DNA of 64,000 nt from JAJRVM01 sp041752115. GTDB lineage: Bacteria > Planctomycetota > Planctomycetia > Pirellulales > Pirellulaceae. The stretch covers positions 1 to 64,000 of the forward strand of contig JBGSHS010000143.1 in NCBI GenBank assembly GCA_041752115.1, read 5' to 3'. This document shows, piece by piece, positions 33,219 to 47,792 of this stretch. The notes beneath the pieces are model-generated. The model was not told the DNA's origin. It worked only from the letters and a program-made list of their open reading frames with translations, and did no database searches. Numbering within the stretch: position 1 is the stretch's first letter; every line of letters begins with the position of its first letter. Position numbers and translations under genes: made by a program.

Positions 33219-33548
33219 TTAGAAGAAGTCAATCCGATCTTCGCTGTTGAGCGTAATGATGGCTTTCTTCCAGCTCTTGGTTCGCCCATGCGTGAACCGA
33301 TACCGCCGCGGCTTTCCCTTACGATTCTGCGTCCGCACTTTCAGCACACGCACGTTGAACAACGTCTCCACCGCGACTCGAACATCATCCTTCTCGGCGA
33401 GTGGATTGACTTCAAACGCGTACTGGTTGTTGCGCGTGGCCCGATGCATTCCCTTTTCAGTGACCAGCGGACGCAGCACCACCTGGTGCGGCAGCAACTG
33501 GATCGCCTTCTCTTTCTTCCTGCCTGCCGATGTTGTCGACTGAACCAT
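33219..33548 (-). CDS. rplW: 50S ribosomal protein L23
   Basis: 109 residues with LRPLVTEKGMHRATRNNQYAFEVNPLAEKDDVRVAVETLFNVRVLKVRTQNRKGKPRR (read in parts), the L23 fold that docks SRP and trigger factor at the exit site. A lysine-rich N-terminal arm of about 20 residues precedes it. Lies between rplD and rplB. Confidence 0.96.
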   Translation of the reverse strand: MVQSTTSAGRKKEKAIQLLPHQVVLRPLVTEKGMHRATRNNQYAFEVNPLAEKDDVRVAVETLFNVRVLKVRTQNRKGKPRRYRFTHGRTKSWKKAIITLNSEDRIDFF

Positions 33549-33630
33549 CTCACCGATTCCCTATCGCAAATCGCTTTTCACCGAAGCCGCGCCGTCGCTC
33601 ATTCGCTTCGCGGCCACCCGCTCAGCGCGC

Positions 33631-34272
33631 CTACGCAACTCCGGAGGCCACCGCTCGCTCACGGATCGTGTCCAACGCCGCCTTGGTCACCAACATCCGC
33701 CGCGGCATCAAAACACTCAGCGCATTTAAGTCCGACACGGGCGAAACCGACACGCCCTGAATATTCCGAGCACTCTTGTACACATTGGCATCAAGTGAAG
33801 CCGTCGTCACCAGCGTACTGACGCCACCAAGCCCCAACGCCCGGAGAATCGCGGCCATCTCCCGAGTCGCCGGCGCGGCAAACGACAGATCATCAATCAC
33901 CACCACCTGGCGATCCATAATCTTCGAGGCGATCGCCATCCGGGTGGCAGCCCGCACGGCCTTGCGCGGCAGACGATAACCGAAATCGCGAGCGCGCTTG
34001 GCAAAGGCATGCCCTCCGCCACGGCGCACATTCGTACGTCGCGAACCGGCCCGGGCGTTGCCCGTCCCCTTCTGCCGATACATCTTCTTCGTCGTCCCGG
34101 ACACTTCACCACGCGACTTCGTCTTCGCCGAACCCTGTCGCTGGTTCGCCTGATACATCACCACCACATCATGCAGCAACTGCTTACTGATGCGGGGAGC
34201 CAGCGTGGCCGGGTCAATCTCATACGACCCGACTTCCGCACCGGTGCGATCAAATACAGGCAATGTCGTCAT
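33631..34272 (-). CDS. rplD: 50S ribosomal protein L4
   Basis: 213 residues: MTTLPVFDRTGAEVGSYEI, the loop GEVSGTTKKMYRQKGTGNARAGSRRTNVRRGGGHAFAKRARDFGYRLPRKA lining the exit tunnel (read in parts), and the C-terminal half. In many bacteria L4 represses the S10 operon; no such leader was identified here. Confidence 0.97.
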   Translation of the reverse strand: MTTLPVFDRTGAEVGSYEIDPATLAPRISKQLLHDVVVMYQANQRQGSAKTKSRGEVSGTTKKMYRQKGTGNARAGSRRTNVRRGGGHAFAKRARDFGYRLPRKAVRAATRMAIASKIMDRQVVVIDDLSFAAPATREMAAILRALGLGGVSTLVTTASLDANVYKSARNIQGVSVSPVSDLNALSVLMPRRMLVTKAALDTIRERAVASGVA

Positions 34273-34327
34273 ATTCCACCGACCAAAAAGAAACAGCTCG
34301 CGACACCTGAAGGTGCGCGAGCCTGTA

Positions 34328-35047
34328 CTATTTCACCATGTTCGTTTCGTGAATAATCAGCCACCCGCCAGCCGGCCCCGGAACGGCACCATTAACCAGC
34401 AACAGGTTATTCGCCTCATCCACACGATACACTTTCAGATTCCGCACCGTCACGCGCGAGTTGCCGTAGTGGCCAGCCATCCGACGCCCCTTGAACACGC
34501 GACTGGGGCAGGCACTCATACCGGTACTCGCCGGATGACGATGCACCTTCTTGACGCCGTGCGAAGCACGCTGACCAGCGAAGTTGTGACGCTTCATCAC
34601 CCCCGCATAGCCACGCCCCTTGCTGATCCCGGTCACATCCACCGACTTCACTTCCGACAATTGGCCAACAGTCACCTGCTGCCCAACTTCGAGACCGGCA
34701 ACTTCGCCGCGCAGCTCGCGTACGAACTGCTTCGGCTCACACTCGGGCTTGGCGGGAATGGCTACCCCCGCTTTCGCACGACGGGCAGCCCGCTTGCTGC
34801 TCAACTTAGCCGTGACATGACCACGCTCGCTGCGGCGAGACTGACTATGGCGAGACCTCCGATCACCCTGCGGTCGCTTCTTATCCTGAAACCCGAGCTG
34901 CACCGCCTGGTAACCATCCCGCTCCAAGGTACGAACCTGGAGCACATGGCAAGGACCTGCCTCAATCACCGTCACGGGAATAACTTCCCCTGACTCGTTA
35001 TACACCTGCGTCATCCCGACCTTACGGCCGAGCAGTCCCTTCACCAT
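34328..35047 (-). CDS. rplC: 50S ribosomal protein L3
   Basis: 239 residues: MVKGLLGRKVGMTQVYNESGEVIPVTVIEAGPC, GRGYAGVMKRHNFAGQRASHGVKKVHRHPASTGMSACPSRVFKGRRMAGHYGN (read in parts). L3 is an early assembly protein near the peptidyl-transferase centre. A basic serine/arginine-rich segment of about 25 residues (residues ~60-85) makes it longer than the 209-residue E. coli protein. Confidence 0.97.
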   Translation of the reverse strand: MVKGLLGRKVGMTQVYNESGEVIPVTVIEAGPCHVLQVRTLERDGYQAVQLGFQDKKRPQGDRRSRHSQSRRSERGHVTAKLSSKRAARRAKAGVAIPAKPECEPKQFVRELRGEVAGLEVGQQVTVGQLSEVKSVDVTGISKGRGYAGVMKRHNFAGQRASHGVKKVHRHPASTGMSACPSRVFKGRRMAGHYGNSRVTVRNLKVYRVDEANNLLLVNGAVPGPAGGWLIIHETNMVK

Positions 35048-35182
35048 GAGTCTACACCTTTGTGGTCTGTCGCCTGCGGGAGGCCGAGAACCCTCTGCTA
35101 GACAGGTCCCGCATTACCCGCGCGGCTTCCGTCCCATAGAACGATCTACCAACCAGGGATCTTAACGAAAAAAATGACCAGA

Positions 35183-35506
35183 CTACCGCGAGGACGCCTT
35201 GATCTTGATATCCACACCCGCCGGCAAACTGAGCTTATTGAGCGCCTCAATCGTCTTCGCGGTGGCCTGCACGATATCAATCAATCGCTTGTGCGTTCGT
35301 ATTTCGAACTGTTGACGCGCTTTCTTATCCACGTGCGGACCGGACAACACCGTGTACCGCTCGACGCGCGTCGGCAAGGGAATCGGACCATGGACCTCAG
35401 AGTGAGTCCGCTTGGCGGTATCGACGATATCAATGGCACTCTGATCGAGAATCCCGTGATCGTATGCCTCCATCCGAATGCGAATGACTTCGTGTTGACC
35501 TGCCAC
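35183..35506 (-). CDS. rpsJ: 30S ribosomal protein S10 (NusE)
   Basis: 107 residues: IRIRMEAYDHGILDQSAIDIVDTAKRT, GPIPLPTRVERYTVLSGPHVDKKARQQFEIRTHKRLIDI. S10 is both a head protein of the small subunit and, as NusE, a partner of NusB/NusG in antitermination. It lies between fusA and rplC, joining the str and S10 clusters. Confidence 0.97.
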   Translation of the reverse strand: MAGQHEVIRIRMEAYDHGILDQSAIDIVDTAKRTHSEVHGPIPLPTRVERYTVLSGPHVDKKARQQFEIRTHKRLIDIVQATAKTIEALNKLSLPAGVDIKIKASSR

Positions 35507-35723
35507 GTCGATTCCCCCACAGGGCCACTGAGCTTGTCCGGCTCACGTCAGTGAGACCACGACACCGCCGTCCGATTTGCCAATATCCCCCGCCACTCTT
35601 GTGCACTGGGGAAACCACAGAGTTTAAAGCTCGACGCCCCTGGCGTCAACACCCAAACAAACCGCGGAGCTAAGGAATTTTGGGCGAGTCGGCCAGAGAC
35701 TCCACCACGCTCCCCTATTTTCA

Positions 35724-37811
35724 CTACATCTCGTACTGCTTCGCCACATCCGGAGGAACCGGAGCATACTCCAGCGGCTCCATCGAGTAACCGGCCCGCC
35801 CCTGACTCAAACTCCGGATCGCGTTGACATAGCCCAACAGCTCACGCAACGGTGCCCGCGCCTCCACGACCGTCAATGAACCGCGGTTCTGGGTCGAGCA
35901 GATCAGCGCCCTCCGCTGCTGCAGATCCCCCACAATATCCCCCAGATACTCCTCGGGCGTGGTAATGTCGAGCTTCATGATCGGCTCCAGCAGCACGGGG
36001 CCACCTGCCTTGAGCCCTTTCTCAAAGGCATCCACGGCGGCGATGCGAAACGCCGTCTCGTCCGAATTCTCAGCATGCGCCTCTCCGCTTAAGATGGTCA
36101 CCTTCAGGCCGGTCAACGGAAAACTGCCAATCGGCCCTCCCCCCTCGGCACACATCCGCAGCTCCTCAGCGGCCGCTGAGGTCAGGGCGGGCGGCACCTC
36201 CTCGGGCGCGCAGAAACAGAGCACCTGCGGCTCCTTCGACTGCGGTGCCGGTTCGATGGAAATCTGCAGTCGAGCAAACAACTGCTTTCCTCCCACCTGC
36301 CGATGACACTCTCCCATGACACGTGCAGCACGTTCGATCGTTTCTCGATAACTGACGCGCGGCTTGTGCACCTTCACGTCGAGATTGAAGTCTCGCAGCA
36401 GTCGGTTCTTGATCACCTCCAGATGCAATTCGCCCATCCCACTGATCAGCGTCTGTCCGGTTTCCTCGTTCTCCAATGCATTAAAAGTGGGATCCTGTCG
36501 CTTAAGCATCTCCAGCGTCGCCGACAGCTTCTTTCGTTCGGCCGCACTTTCCGGCTCAATCGCCATCGACAGCACGGTCTCCGCAAACCGAATGGAAGGG
36601 AGCAGGATGGGATTATGCGAGTCGCACAGAGTGTCGCCGGTCACGCTGTGGCGAGGCCCGATCACGCACACAATATCGCCCGTTGCCACCCGCTCAATCT
36701 GCCCATCACGCTCTTTCTTCGTAGCATGAATCTGCCACAACTGAGCCACGTTTTCTTTCTTATCACGCTGTGGGTTAAGGACGCGGCTGTTGGCCTTCAG
36801 CTCTCCGGAATAGACTCGCACCCAATACAGATCACCCGTCTTGGCCGGCAGGATCTTGAAGACGAGCCCGCAGAACGGTTGCTCGCTCGATGGAGCGCGT
36901 CGCAGCACACGCTCGGGCCGTTCGGGATCCTCACCTTCCACCGGAGGGCAATCGAGCGGACTGGGAAGGTAGTAGCCCACGGCATCCAAGACCGGCTGCA
37001 CCCCGATCCCGTGCAAGGCCGTCCCGCAGAGAACCGGCTGCACTTCCAGGTGCAGCGTGGCACTGCGCAGCACACGCCGGATCAGGTCGGGCGGGATCGG
37101 CTGTTCCGCCATAGCCAGCTCGATCAGCTCGTTGCTGTACTTATAGAGCGTTTCGAGCATTTCTTCGCGCCAGGCCTGGGCCTCATCCCTGAGCGGCTCA
37201 GGTATCTCGCTGCGCATCACTTCGGCGGTGCGATCGGTACTGACGAATTCGAGCAACTGCATGTCGACCAGGTCGATGACCGCTCGAAAGGGGTTCTTGA
37301 CGTGACTGGGACCTTCACCGACCGGCAGGCCGATGACGACCGGATTGGCTCCGAGCCGAGACTTCATTTCGGCCAGGGTGGCCTCGAAACTGGCGCCTTC
37401 CCGGTCCATCTTGTTGATAAATGCGATGCGCGGCACTCGATAACGGTCGGCCTGATGCCACACCGTCTCACTTTGCGCTTCAACTCCTTCACGCGCGCTG
37501 AACACGACGACGGCACCGTCGAGCACGCGCAGGCAGCGTTCGACTTCCGCCGTGAAATCGACATGCCCCGGCGTGTCGAGCAGGTTCAAGTGCCAGCCGT
37601 GCCAGTCAAAGGTGACACACGCGGCATAGATGGTGATGCCTCGCTCCTGCTCTTCCTGATCGCAATCGGTTTCGGTTGTTCCCTGGTCCACGCGTCCCGC
37701 TCGGTGCTTGGTACCACTGATGAACAACATCTGCTCTGTGACGGTTGTCTTCCCGGCATCGATGTGGGCAATGATCCCGATGTTACGAATATCTTCAATT
37801 CTACGTGCCAT
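35724..37811 (-). CDS. fusA: Translation elongation factor G
   Basis: 695 residues, a GTPase that moves tRNA and mRNA through the ribosome. G1 is AHIDAGKTT (15-23), G3 is DTPGHVDF, G4 is NKMDREGASF. Domains II to V follow in standard order to YSMEPLEYAPVPPDVAKQYEM. The switch I region reads GTTETDCDQEEQERGITI instead of the common 'GAATMDWMEQEQERGITI', so it belongs to a divergent EF-G branch. It lies in the canonical str position after rpsG; tuf is not next to it but upstream of secE. Confidence 0.95.
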   Translation of the reverse strand: MARRIEDIRNIGIIAHIDAGKTTVTEQMLFISGTKHRAGRVDQGTTETDCDQEEQERGITIYAACVTFDWHGWHLNLLDTPGHVDFTAEVERCLRVLDGAVVVFSAREGVEAQSETVWHQADRYRVPRIAFINKMDREGASFEATLAEMKSRLGANPVVIGLPVGEGPSHVKNPFRAVIDLVDMQLLEFVSTDRTAEVMRSEIPEPLRDEAQAWREEMLETLYKYSNELIELAMAEQPIPPDLIRRVLRSATLHLEVQPVLCGTALHGIGVQPVLDAVGYYLPSPLDCPPVEGEDPERPERVLRRAPSSEQPFCGLVFKILPAKTGDLYWVRVYSGELKANSRVLNPQRDKKENVAQLWQIHATKKERDGQIERVATGDIVCVIGPRHSVTGDTLCDSHNPILLPSIRFAETVLSMAIEPESAAERKKLSATLEMLKRQDPTFNALENEETGQTLISGMGELHLEVIKNRLLRDFNLDVKVHKPRVSYRETIERAARVMGECHRQVGGKQLFARLQISIEPAPQSKEPQVLCFCAPEEVPPALTSAAAEELRMCAEGGGPIGSFPLTGLKVTILSGEAHAENSDETAFRIAAVDAFEKGLKAGGPVLLEPIMKLDITTPEEYLGDIVGDLQQRRALICSTQNRGSLTVVEARAPLRELLGYVNAIRSLSQGRAGYSMEPLEYAPVPPDVAKQYEM

Positions 37812-37896
37812 CGATCAGTTCCCACTTTCAGCCGAGGCGCAATAGAAACGCCGCGCCCATAAGATCATCGGCGCGGCGAGTCTGCTGTTTCGGCAA

Positions 37897-38367
37897 CTAC
37901 CAGGCAAAATGAGCGAATGCCTTGTTGGCATCGGCCATTCGGTGAACGTTTTCGCGACGTGTAATGGCGGCACCTTCCTTTTTGTACGCGGCCAGCAGTT
38001 CCTCGGCCAACTTCTGATGCGTCGGGCGTCCCTTCTTCTCGCGGACGGCCATCAGGATCCAGCGAAATGCCAACGACTGCTGCCGACCCCGGCTCACCTG
38101 CATTGGCACCTGGTAAGCGGCACCACCGACGCGCTTGGAACGTACTTCGATGTGCGGCTTGACATTCTCGACCGCCTGCGTGAAGACGTCGATCGGCTCC
38201 TGGTCGGGAACGCGTTTGCGGAGCAACTCCAACGCGTCATAGAACACATTCTGAGCCGTCGACTTCTTGCCATCCCACATGAGGCAATTCACGAACTTGC
38301 TCGCCAACACCGAGCCGTAAACGGGATCGGGCTTCAACTGCGTGCGACTGGAGGTAATACGACCCAT
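37897..38367 (-). CDS. rpsG: 30S ribosomal protein S7
   Basis: 156 residues: PDPVYGSVLASKFVNCLMWDGKKSTAQNVFYDAL, ENVKPHIEVRSKRVGGAAYQVPMQV and GAAITRRENVHRMADANKAFAHFAW. S7 organises the small-subunit head and contacts E-site tRNA; in E. coli it represses the str operon. The ATG at 38367 (MGRITSSRTQ) is preferred over the longer open frame. Confidence 0.97.
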   Translation of the reverse strand: MGRITSSRTQLKPDPVYGSVLASKFVNCLMWDGKKSTAQNVFYDALELLRKRVPDQEPIDVFTQAVENVKPHIEVRSKRVGGAAYQVPMQVSRGRQQSLAFRWILMAVREKKGRPTHQKLAEELLAAYKKEGAAITRRENVHRMADANKAFAHFAW

Positions 38368-38507
38368 AGTGCTCTGTATCCAACGTTTGTAGATGCTGTC
38401 TTTCGCCGGCCACACTGGCCGTTGCGCGGTGCCACCTGACCGACCGGCCGAGCACCCGTACGTTCCCGACGGCAACTCGGCTTCGGCGAGCCCCGCAATG
38501 TGTCAAC

Positions 38508-38876
38508 TTACGATTTCTTCGCTCCATAGCGACTGCGCGATTGCTTGCGACCGTTGACTCCCAGCGAGTCCAACGCGCCGCGCACAACCTGATAGCGGAC
38601 ACCCGGCAGATCACGGACACGGCCGCCGCGCACCAGCACAATCGAGTGTTCCTGGAGGTTGTGGCCTTCCCCGGGGATATACACCGTCACTTCCTTGCCA
38701 TTGGACAGCCGGACGCGCGTGATCTTCCGCAGCGCCGAGTTCGGCTTCTTGGGGGTCATCGTGCGCACCTGGAGGCAGACGCCCTGTTTCTGCGGGCAAC
38801 GATCAAGGACCGGCGCCTTGGTGAATTTGCGTTTCTGCCGGCGGCGGTTGCGAACCAACTGGTTGATTGTGGGCAT
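38508..38876 (-). CDS. rpsL: 30S ribosomal protein S12
   Basis: 122 residues: MPTINQLVRNRRRQKRKFTKAP, CLQVRTMTPKKPNSALRKITRVRLSNG and the decoding loop YIPGEGHNLQEHSIVLVRGGRVRDLPGVRYQVVRG (read in parts). S12 controls decoding accuracy and is the usual site of streptomycin resistance; PKKPNSA has the normal lysine. The ATG at 38876 matches the conserved start. Confidence 0.98.
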   Translation of the reverse strand: MPTINQLVRNRRRQKRKFTKAPVLDRCPQKQGVCLQVRTMTPKKPNSALRKITRVRLSNGKEVTVYIPGEGHNLQEHSIVLVRGGRVRDLPGVRYQVVRGALDSLGVNGRKQSRSRYGAKKS

Positions 38877-39056
38877 GCGAATCTCGCGCTCTGTCGATGC
38901 TAAAGGATCGTGCTGCTGCCGCGGGGGCCGGAAGACCAAGCTTTCACAAGAAGCCCCTCGTATTTGTCGCGGGTGACCACGATACGACTCAGGGCCTCAG
39001 GCCTCCATACGGGGCACAACACGAACGGAAGTCGAATTTTCTATCGAGAATTACTT

Positions 39057-39084
39057 AGACTATTGATTTGCGGCCACTTGTCAA
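39057..39084 (-). promoter_or_regulatory. Promoter candidate for the rpsL cluster
   Basis: On the minus strand a perfect -35 TTGACA (39079-39084) and a weaker -10 TAGTCT (39057-39062) are 16 bp apart, giving a leader of roughly 170 bases before rpsL. Confidence 0.5.
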
Positions 39085-39162
39085 GGCGGAGCTGGGGGCC
39101 GTTTTCCACTGCCGGCCGGCCACCAGCGGCAGGCACGGCCTGGCCCTTCTCGCACCACCAGT

Positions 39163-39187
39163 CGAGCCGGCCGGGTGAACCGGCTCG
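39163..39187 (-). terminator. Hairpin after rpoC
   Basis: CGAGCCGG (39163-39170) and CCGGCTCG (39180-39187) form a perfect 8-bp stem just downstream of the rpoC stop. No U-run follows, so it may slow or process transcripts rather than terminate them. Confidence 0.35.
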
Positions 39188-39200
39188 AGCAGCCTGCGGT

Positions 39201-43637
<4,437 letters not shown>

Positions 43638-43848
43638 ATGCCCGTAGCTCCTTATGAAATCACCGATCGGTAGTCACCGTCTCTTGAGCTGGTCCCAGTC
43701 GTCATCTGCCGCGAAGTAGAGGTGTTGGCTCCGCCTGTTGACCGCTGCCGTGCGGTCAAGGTCACCTGGTCGTATCGCCCGCGGGCTTGCCGCGTACACT
43801 CCGGGCGAGCGACCGGGTCCGCCTGAGTAGCTGGTCAGACGCGGCTGG

Positions 43849-46800
43849 TCAGACGCGGCGTTTTTCCAGCTGCATGTTCAGTGCCAGACCGCGAATCTCG
43901 TTGGTCAAAACGTCAAAACTGGCCGGCGTCCCCGCCTCCAACGTGTTCTCGCCCTTCACCATCGATTCGTAGATCTTCGTGCGTCCCTCCACATCGTCAC
44001 TCTTGACCGTCAGCAGTTCCTGCAGAATATATGCGGCTCCGTATGCTTCGAGCGCCCAGACTTCCATTTCTCCGAACCGCTGCCCGCCGAAGCGGGCCTT
44101 GCCGCCCAGAGGCTGCTGGGTGATCAACGAGTAGGGGCCGGTGCTGCGGGCATGGACCTTATCGTCGACCAGATGGTGCAGTTTCAGCATGTAGATGAAG
44201 CCCACCGTCGTCTCCTGATGGAGGGCTTCGCCGGTGCGTCCGTCGAACAGCCGCGTCTTGCCGTGACGTGGCAAGCCGGCTTCCTGCAGACAGACGTTGA
44301 TATCTTCCTCGCTCGCTCCGTCAAACACGGGAGTGACGGCCTGGAATCCCAGCTTCGCGCCCGCCCACCCGAGGTGCGTTTCGAGAATCTGCCCGACGTT
44401 CATCCGGCTGGGAACGCCCAGCGGGTTGAGCATGATCTGCAGCGGCGTGCCATCTTCCAGGTAGGGCATGTCCTCGACCGGCAGGATCTTGGCGATCACA
44501 CCCTTGTTACCATGGCGCCCGGCCATCTTGTCGCCGACGGAGATCACTCGTTTCGTCGCGATGTAGACCTTGACCATCTGCAGCACACCGCTGCGCAGCT
44601 CGTCACCACGCTTCATGCTGTTGAGCTTGCGATCGCGACGATCAATGGCCGCTTCCACTTCCGGCCAATGCGTCTTGTAGACCCGTTCCACATCCGCGAT
44701 CTTGTCCTGGCTTCGCATCTTGTTGGTGATCCCGATCAACCGGAACTGCGAAGCACGCTCGGCCAAATATTTGGGGTCCTGATCGCCCGCCAGAGGCGTG
44801 TTGTCCTCGTCGGTCAACTGGCGACCCAATACCGTTTCCATCTCGCGGATCATGGCGGTGAAGACCTGGGCGATGCCCCCGTTGCCTTCCGCTTCAGCGT
44901 CTTTCAGCTCCTTCTCGAACTTCTTGCGCTCGTCTTCCGTCAAGCTCATGCGGCGAGAGAATTTCTGCGTATCGATCACGATCCCCTCGATACCCGAGGG
45001 GACTTCCAGCGAATCGTTCTTCACGTCTTCGCCCGCCCGGCCGAAGATGGCGTGCAGCAGTTTCTCTTCCGGCGTCAGTTCGGTTTTCGATTTGGGCGAA
45101 ACCTTGCCCACCAGAATGTCGCCCGGTCGGACATAGGTCCCCACGCGCACAATACCGTTCTCGTCGAGATTACGCAGCGTCTTCTCGCTGACGTTGGGAA
45201 TGTCGCGCGTGAACTCTTCGCGGCCCAGCTTCGTCTCGCGGATCTCCACGTCGAACTCTTCAATGTGAATCGACGTGTACGTGTCCTGCTTGACCAGATC
45301 TTCGCTGATGATGATGGCATCCTCGAAGTTATACCCGTCGTAGGACATGAAGCCGACGAGCACATTGCGGCCCAACGCCAGTTCGCCCTGGTAAATGGCG
45401 GCCCCGTCCGCAATCACCTGTCCCTTTTCGACCTTGTCTCCCAGCTGCACAATCGGCTTCTGGTTGAGGCAGGTTCGCTCGTTGAGTCCGACAAACTTCT
45501 TCAGCTCGTACATGTCGCTGCCAACCTCGATCCGCGACGCGTCGCAATAGGTCACCTTGCCAGCTCGCCGAGCGCGGATCACCATGCTGGAGTTGACGGC
45601 CACATCCTTTTCCATACCGGTCGCCACGATCGGTGGTTCGGTTACCAGCAACGGAACGGCTTGCCGCTGCATGTTGGAGCCCATCAGTGCCCGGTTGGCA
45701 TCATCGTGTTCCAGGAACGGGATCAGACCGGCCGAGACGCCGACCATCTGGCTGGGCGCCACGTCGATGTAATTCACCTCTTCCGGATTGACGATGCGGA
45801 AGTCGGCTCGATACCGGGCGATCATGTTGGGGCCGGCCTGCAGCTTCCCGTCGACCACCTGCGTGTCCGCCGGCGCCACATACGCTTCCGATTCCTCATC
45901 GGCACGCAACCAGGCGATTTCGTCGGTCAGCTTGCCTTTCTTGACGAGCCGGTAGGGAGTGACGAGGAACCCGTAATCATCAACGCCGGCATAGATCGCC
46001 AGGCTGGAGATCAAACCGATGTTCGTGCCTTCCGGGGTCTCGATCGGACAGATGCGGCCGTAGTGTGAGATGTGCACGTCGCGCACTTCGAAACCGGCGC
46101 GCTTGCGGTTCAAACCGCCAGGCCCCAGAGCCGACAGGCGGCGTTCGTGCGTCAACTGCGAAAGAGGATTCGTCTGATCCACTACCTGCGACAGTTCACC
46201 GCGTCCGAAGAAGTACTCGATGGCGGCCGAAATACTCTTGGGATTGATCAGGCTGCGCGGCGTCATGTCGGCCGCATCCTTGAGGCTCATACGCTCCTGG
46301 ACCGTGCGACGCAGCTTCAGAAATCCCTTGCGCAACTCGTCACTCGCCAGTTCGTCGATCGTCCGCAGACGACGATTTCCCAGATGATCGATGTCGTCGA
46401 TCTCGGCATCCTCGGTTCCTTCCGTCAGCCGGAGCAGATAGGCGATCGCGGCAATCAGATCCTCCGGCCGCAACGTCATTTCCTTTTCCGACACGTTGAG
46501 CCTGAGCTTGCGGTTGATCCGGAACCGTCCCACGCGTCCCAGGCGGTATCGATTGACATCATAGAACTTCTCGTCAAACAGCGTCTTGGCCTTCTCCAGC
46601 TGGGGTGGGTTGCCCGGCCGCAGCCGCTGATAGATGCGCAACAGCGCTTCCTCGTGACTGGAAGTCGCGTCCTCGGCAAGACTGTTGAAGACCAGCGCCG
46701 TTTTGGGCGCCGTCATCACCTCGACTTTCGCCACTCCGGCCGTGCAGATCGTTTCGGCCGCATTCTTGGTGATCTTATGCCCGGCTTCGACAATGATCTC

Positions 46801-47571
46801 GCCAGCCCGTTCGCCCGACATGGGGTAGATCACGTCGTCCACGGCGACCTTGCCGACAATCTTGGACGCGCTGCGCCCGTCGACGACTTTTTCGATGGTC
46901 GTTTCGTAAAACGCTCGGAGAATGTCCGCATCCGTACTGTAGGCGGCATTCATGGCCCGCAGCAGCGTGATCGCCGAAAACTTGCCGCTCTGGTCAATCC
47001 GCACGCTCAACGTGTCCTTCTTGCTCACGTTGACCTCGATCCAGCTGCCTCGCTCCGGAATGATGCGGCAGCTGGGGAGTTTGCGGTCGGTCGTTCCATC
47101 CTGTTCCAGCACGAAGTCGACGCCGGGGCTGCGGTGCAACTGGCTGACCACCACCCGTTCGGCGCCGTTGATGATGAACTCGCCGCCACCGAGCATGATG
47201 GGAAGATCGCCCAGATAGACCTCCTCCTCATACGGCTCTTCTTTGTTGAGCCGCAGCAGAACGCGGAACGGCCGGCCGTAAGTGAGCCGGAGCTGGCGAC
47301 ATTCGTCGGGCGTGTAGCGCGGCTTTCCCAGGTCGTAGCTCAGATATTGCAGCGAAATCTGCTTGTCGTAGCTCTCGATGGGGAAGATCTCGCGCAGGAC
47401 GCTTTCGAGCCCCTGGTCTTTGCGTTTCTCCGGGGCAACCTCATCCTGCAGAAAAGCGCTATAGCTGACGGTCTGGATCTTGGTCAAATCGGGAGTCACA
47501 AACGACTCTCGACCACTGCCAAAACGACGGATCTCTTGCGGCTGAAGACGTCGTTGCGCTGGAGTAGCCAT
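43849..47571 (-). CDS. rpoB: RNA polymerase beta subunit
   Basis: 1240 residues. Rifampicin-pocket region includes FFGRGELSQVVDQTNPLSQLTHERRLSALGPGGL (read in parts), then GRICPIETPEGTNIGLISSLA; the active-centre GDKMAGRHGNKGVIAKI and C-terminal MEVWALEAYGAAYILQELLT are present. It binds the initiating NTP and closes the main channel. The ATG at 47571 (MATPAQRRLQP) is preferred; the frame is open 55 codons further but the sequence there is not conserved. Confidence 0.98.
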   Translation of the reverse strand: MATPAQRRLQPQEIRRFGSGRESFVTPDLTKIQTVSYSAFLQDEVAPEKRKDQGLESVLREIFPIESYDKQISLQYLSYDLGKPRYTPDECRQLRLTYGRPFRVLLRLNKEEPYEEEVYLGDLPIMLGGGEFIINGAERVVVSQLHRSPGVDFVLEQDGTTDRKLPSCRIIPERGSWIEVNVSKKDTLSVRIDQSGKFSAITLLRAMNAAYSTDADILRAFYETTIEKVVDGRSASKIVGKVAVDDVIYPMSGERAGEIIVEAGHKITKNAAETICTAGVAKVEVMTAPKTALVFNSLAEDATSSHEEALLRIYQRLRPGNPPQLEKAKTLFDEKFYDVNRYRLGRVGRFRINRKLRLNVSEKEMTLRPEDLIAAIAYLLRLTEGTEDAEIDDIDHLGNRRLRTIDELASDELRKGFLKLRRTVQERMSLKDAADMTPRSLINPKSISAAIEYFFGRGELSQVVDQTNPLSQLTHERRLSALGPGGLNRKRAGFEVRDVHISHYGRICPIETPEGTNIGLISSLAIYAGVDDYGFLVTPYRLVKKGKLTDEIAWLRADEESEAYVAPADTQVVDGKLQAGPNMIARYRADFRIVNPEEVNYIDVAPSQMVGVSAGLIPFLEHDDANRALMGSNMQRQAVPLLVTEPPIVATGMEKDVAVNSSMVIRARRAGKVTYCDASRIEVGSDMYELKKFVGLNERTCLNQKPIVQLGDKVEKGQVIADGAAIYQGELALGRNVLVGFMSYDGYNFEDAIIISEDLVKQDTYTSIHIEEFDVEIRETKLGREEFTRDIPNVSEKTLRNLDENGIVRVGTYVRPGDILVGKVSPKSKTELTPEEKLLHAIFGRAGEDVKNDSLEVPSGIEGIVIDTQKFSRRMSLTEDERKKFEKELKDAEAEGNGGIAQVFTAMIREMETVLGRQLTDEDNTPLAGDQDPKYLAERASQFRLIGITNKMRSQDKIADVERVYKTHWPEVEAAIDRRDRKLNSMKRGDELRSGVLQMVKVYIATKRVISVGDKMAGRHGNKGVIAKILPVEDMPYLEDGTPLQIMLNPLGVPSRMNVGQILETHLGWAGAKLGFQAVTPVFDGASEEDINVCLQEAGLPRHGKTRLFDGRTGEALHQETTVGFIYMLKLHHLVDDKVHARSTGPYSLITQQPLGGKARFGGQRFGEMEVWALEAYGAAYILQELLTVKSDDVEGRTKIYESMVKGENTLEAGTPASFDVLTNEIRGLALNMQLEKRRV

Positions 47572-47792
47572 AGGCGGAATAAGCTCCCTGCAAAGCGAGT
47601 CACGAATGGGATGGCAACCGCGTTGGGACCATGCGCAGCGCCAGTTGGGCGGTGCGCAGGCCGACACGGGCCTCAGCGAAGTGCCACGACAGAGAGGGGT
47701 GAGGTGGGCGCGCACCTTCTCCCCGGGCCAACACAAGCACGCACAAACGCTTGCACTGAAGGATGTTGAAAATCAAACGGTCTCAACCTACA

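Larger units (their letters stand above)
38877..39200. other. rpoC-rpsL spacer
   Basis: A 324-bp gap and the clearest transcription boundary within the cluster. It holds a hairpin after rpoC and a good promoter (both listed). No gene is seen. Confidence 0.5.

Noticed and set aside
31659..33821. 720-codon plus-strand open frame
   Set aside because: Antisense to rplV, rpsS, rplB, rplW and part of rplD, which are certain; chance open frame in high-GC DNA.
39163..39187. Strong rho-independent terminator after rpoC
   Set aside because: Perfect stem but no U-run; kept only as a low-confidence hairpin.
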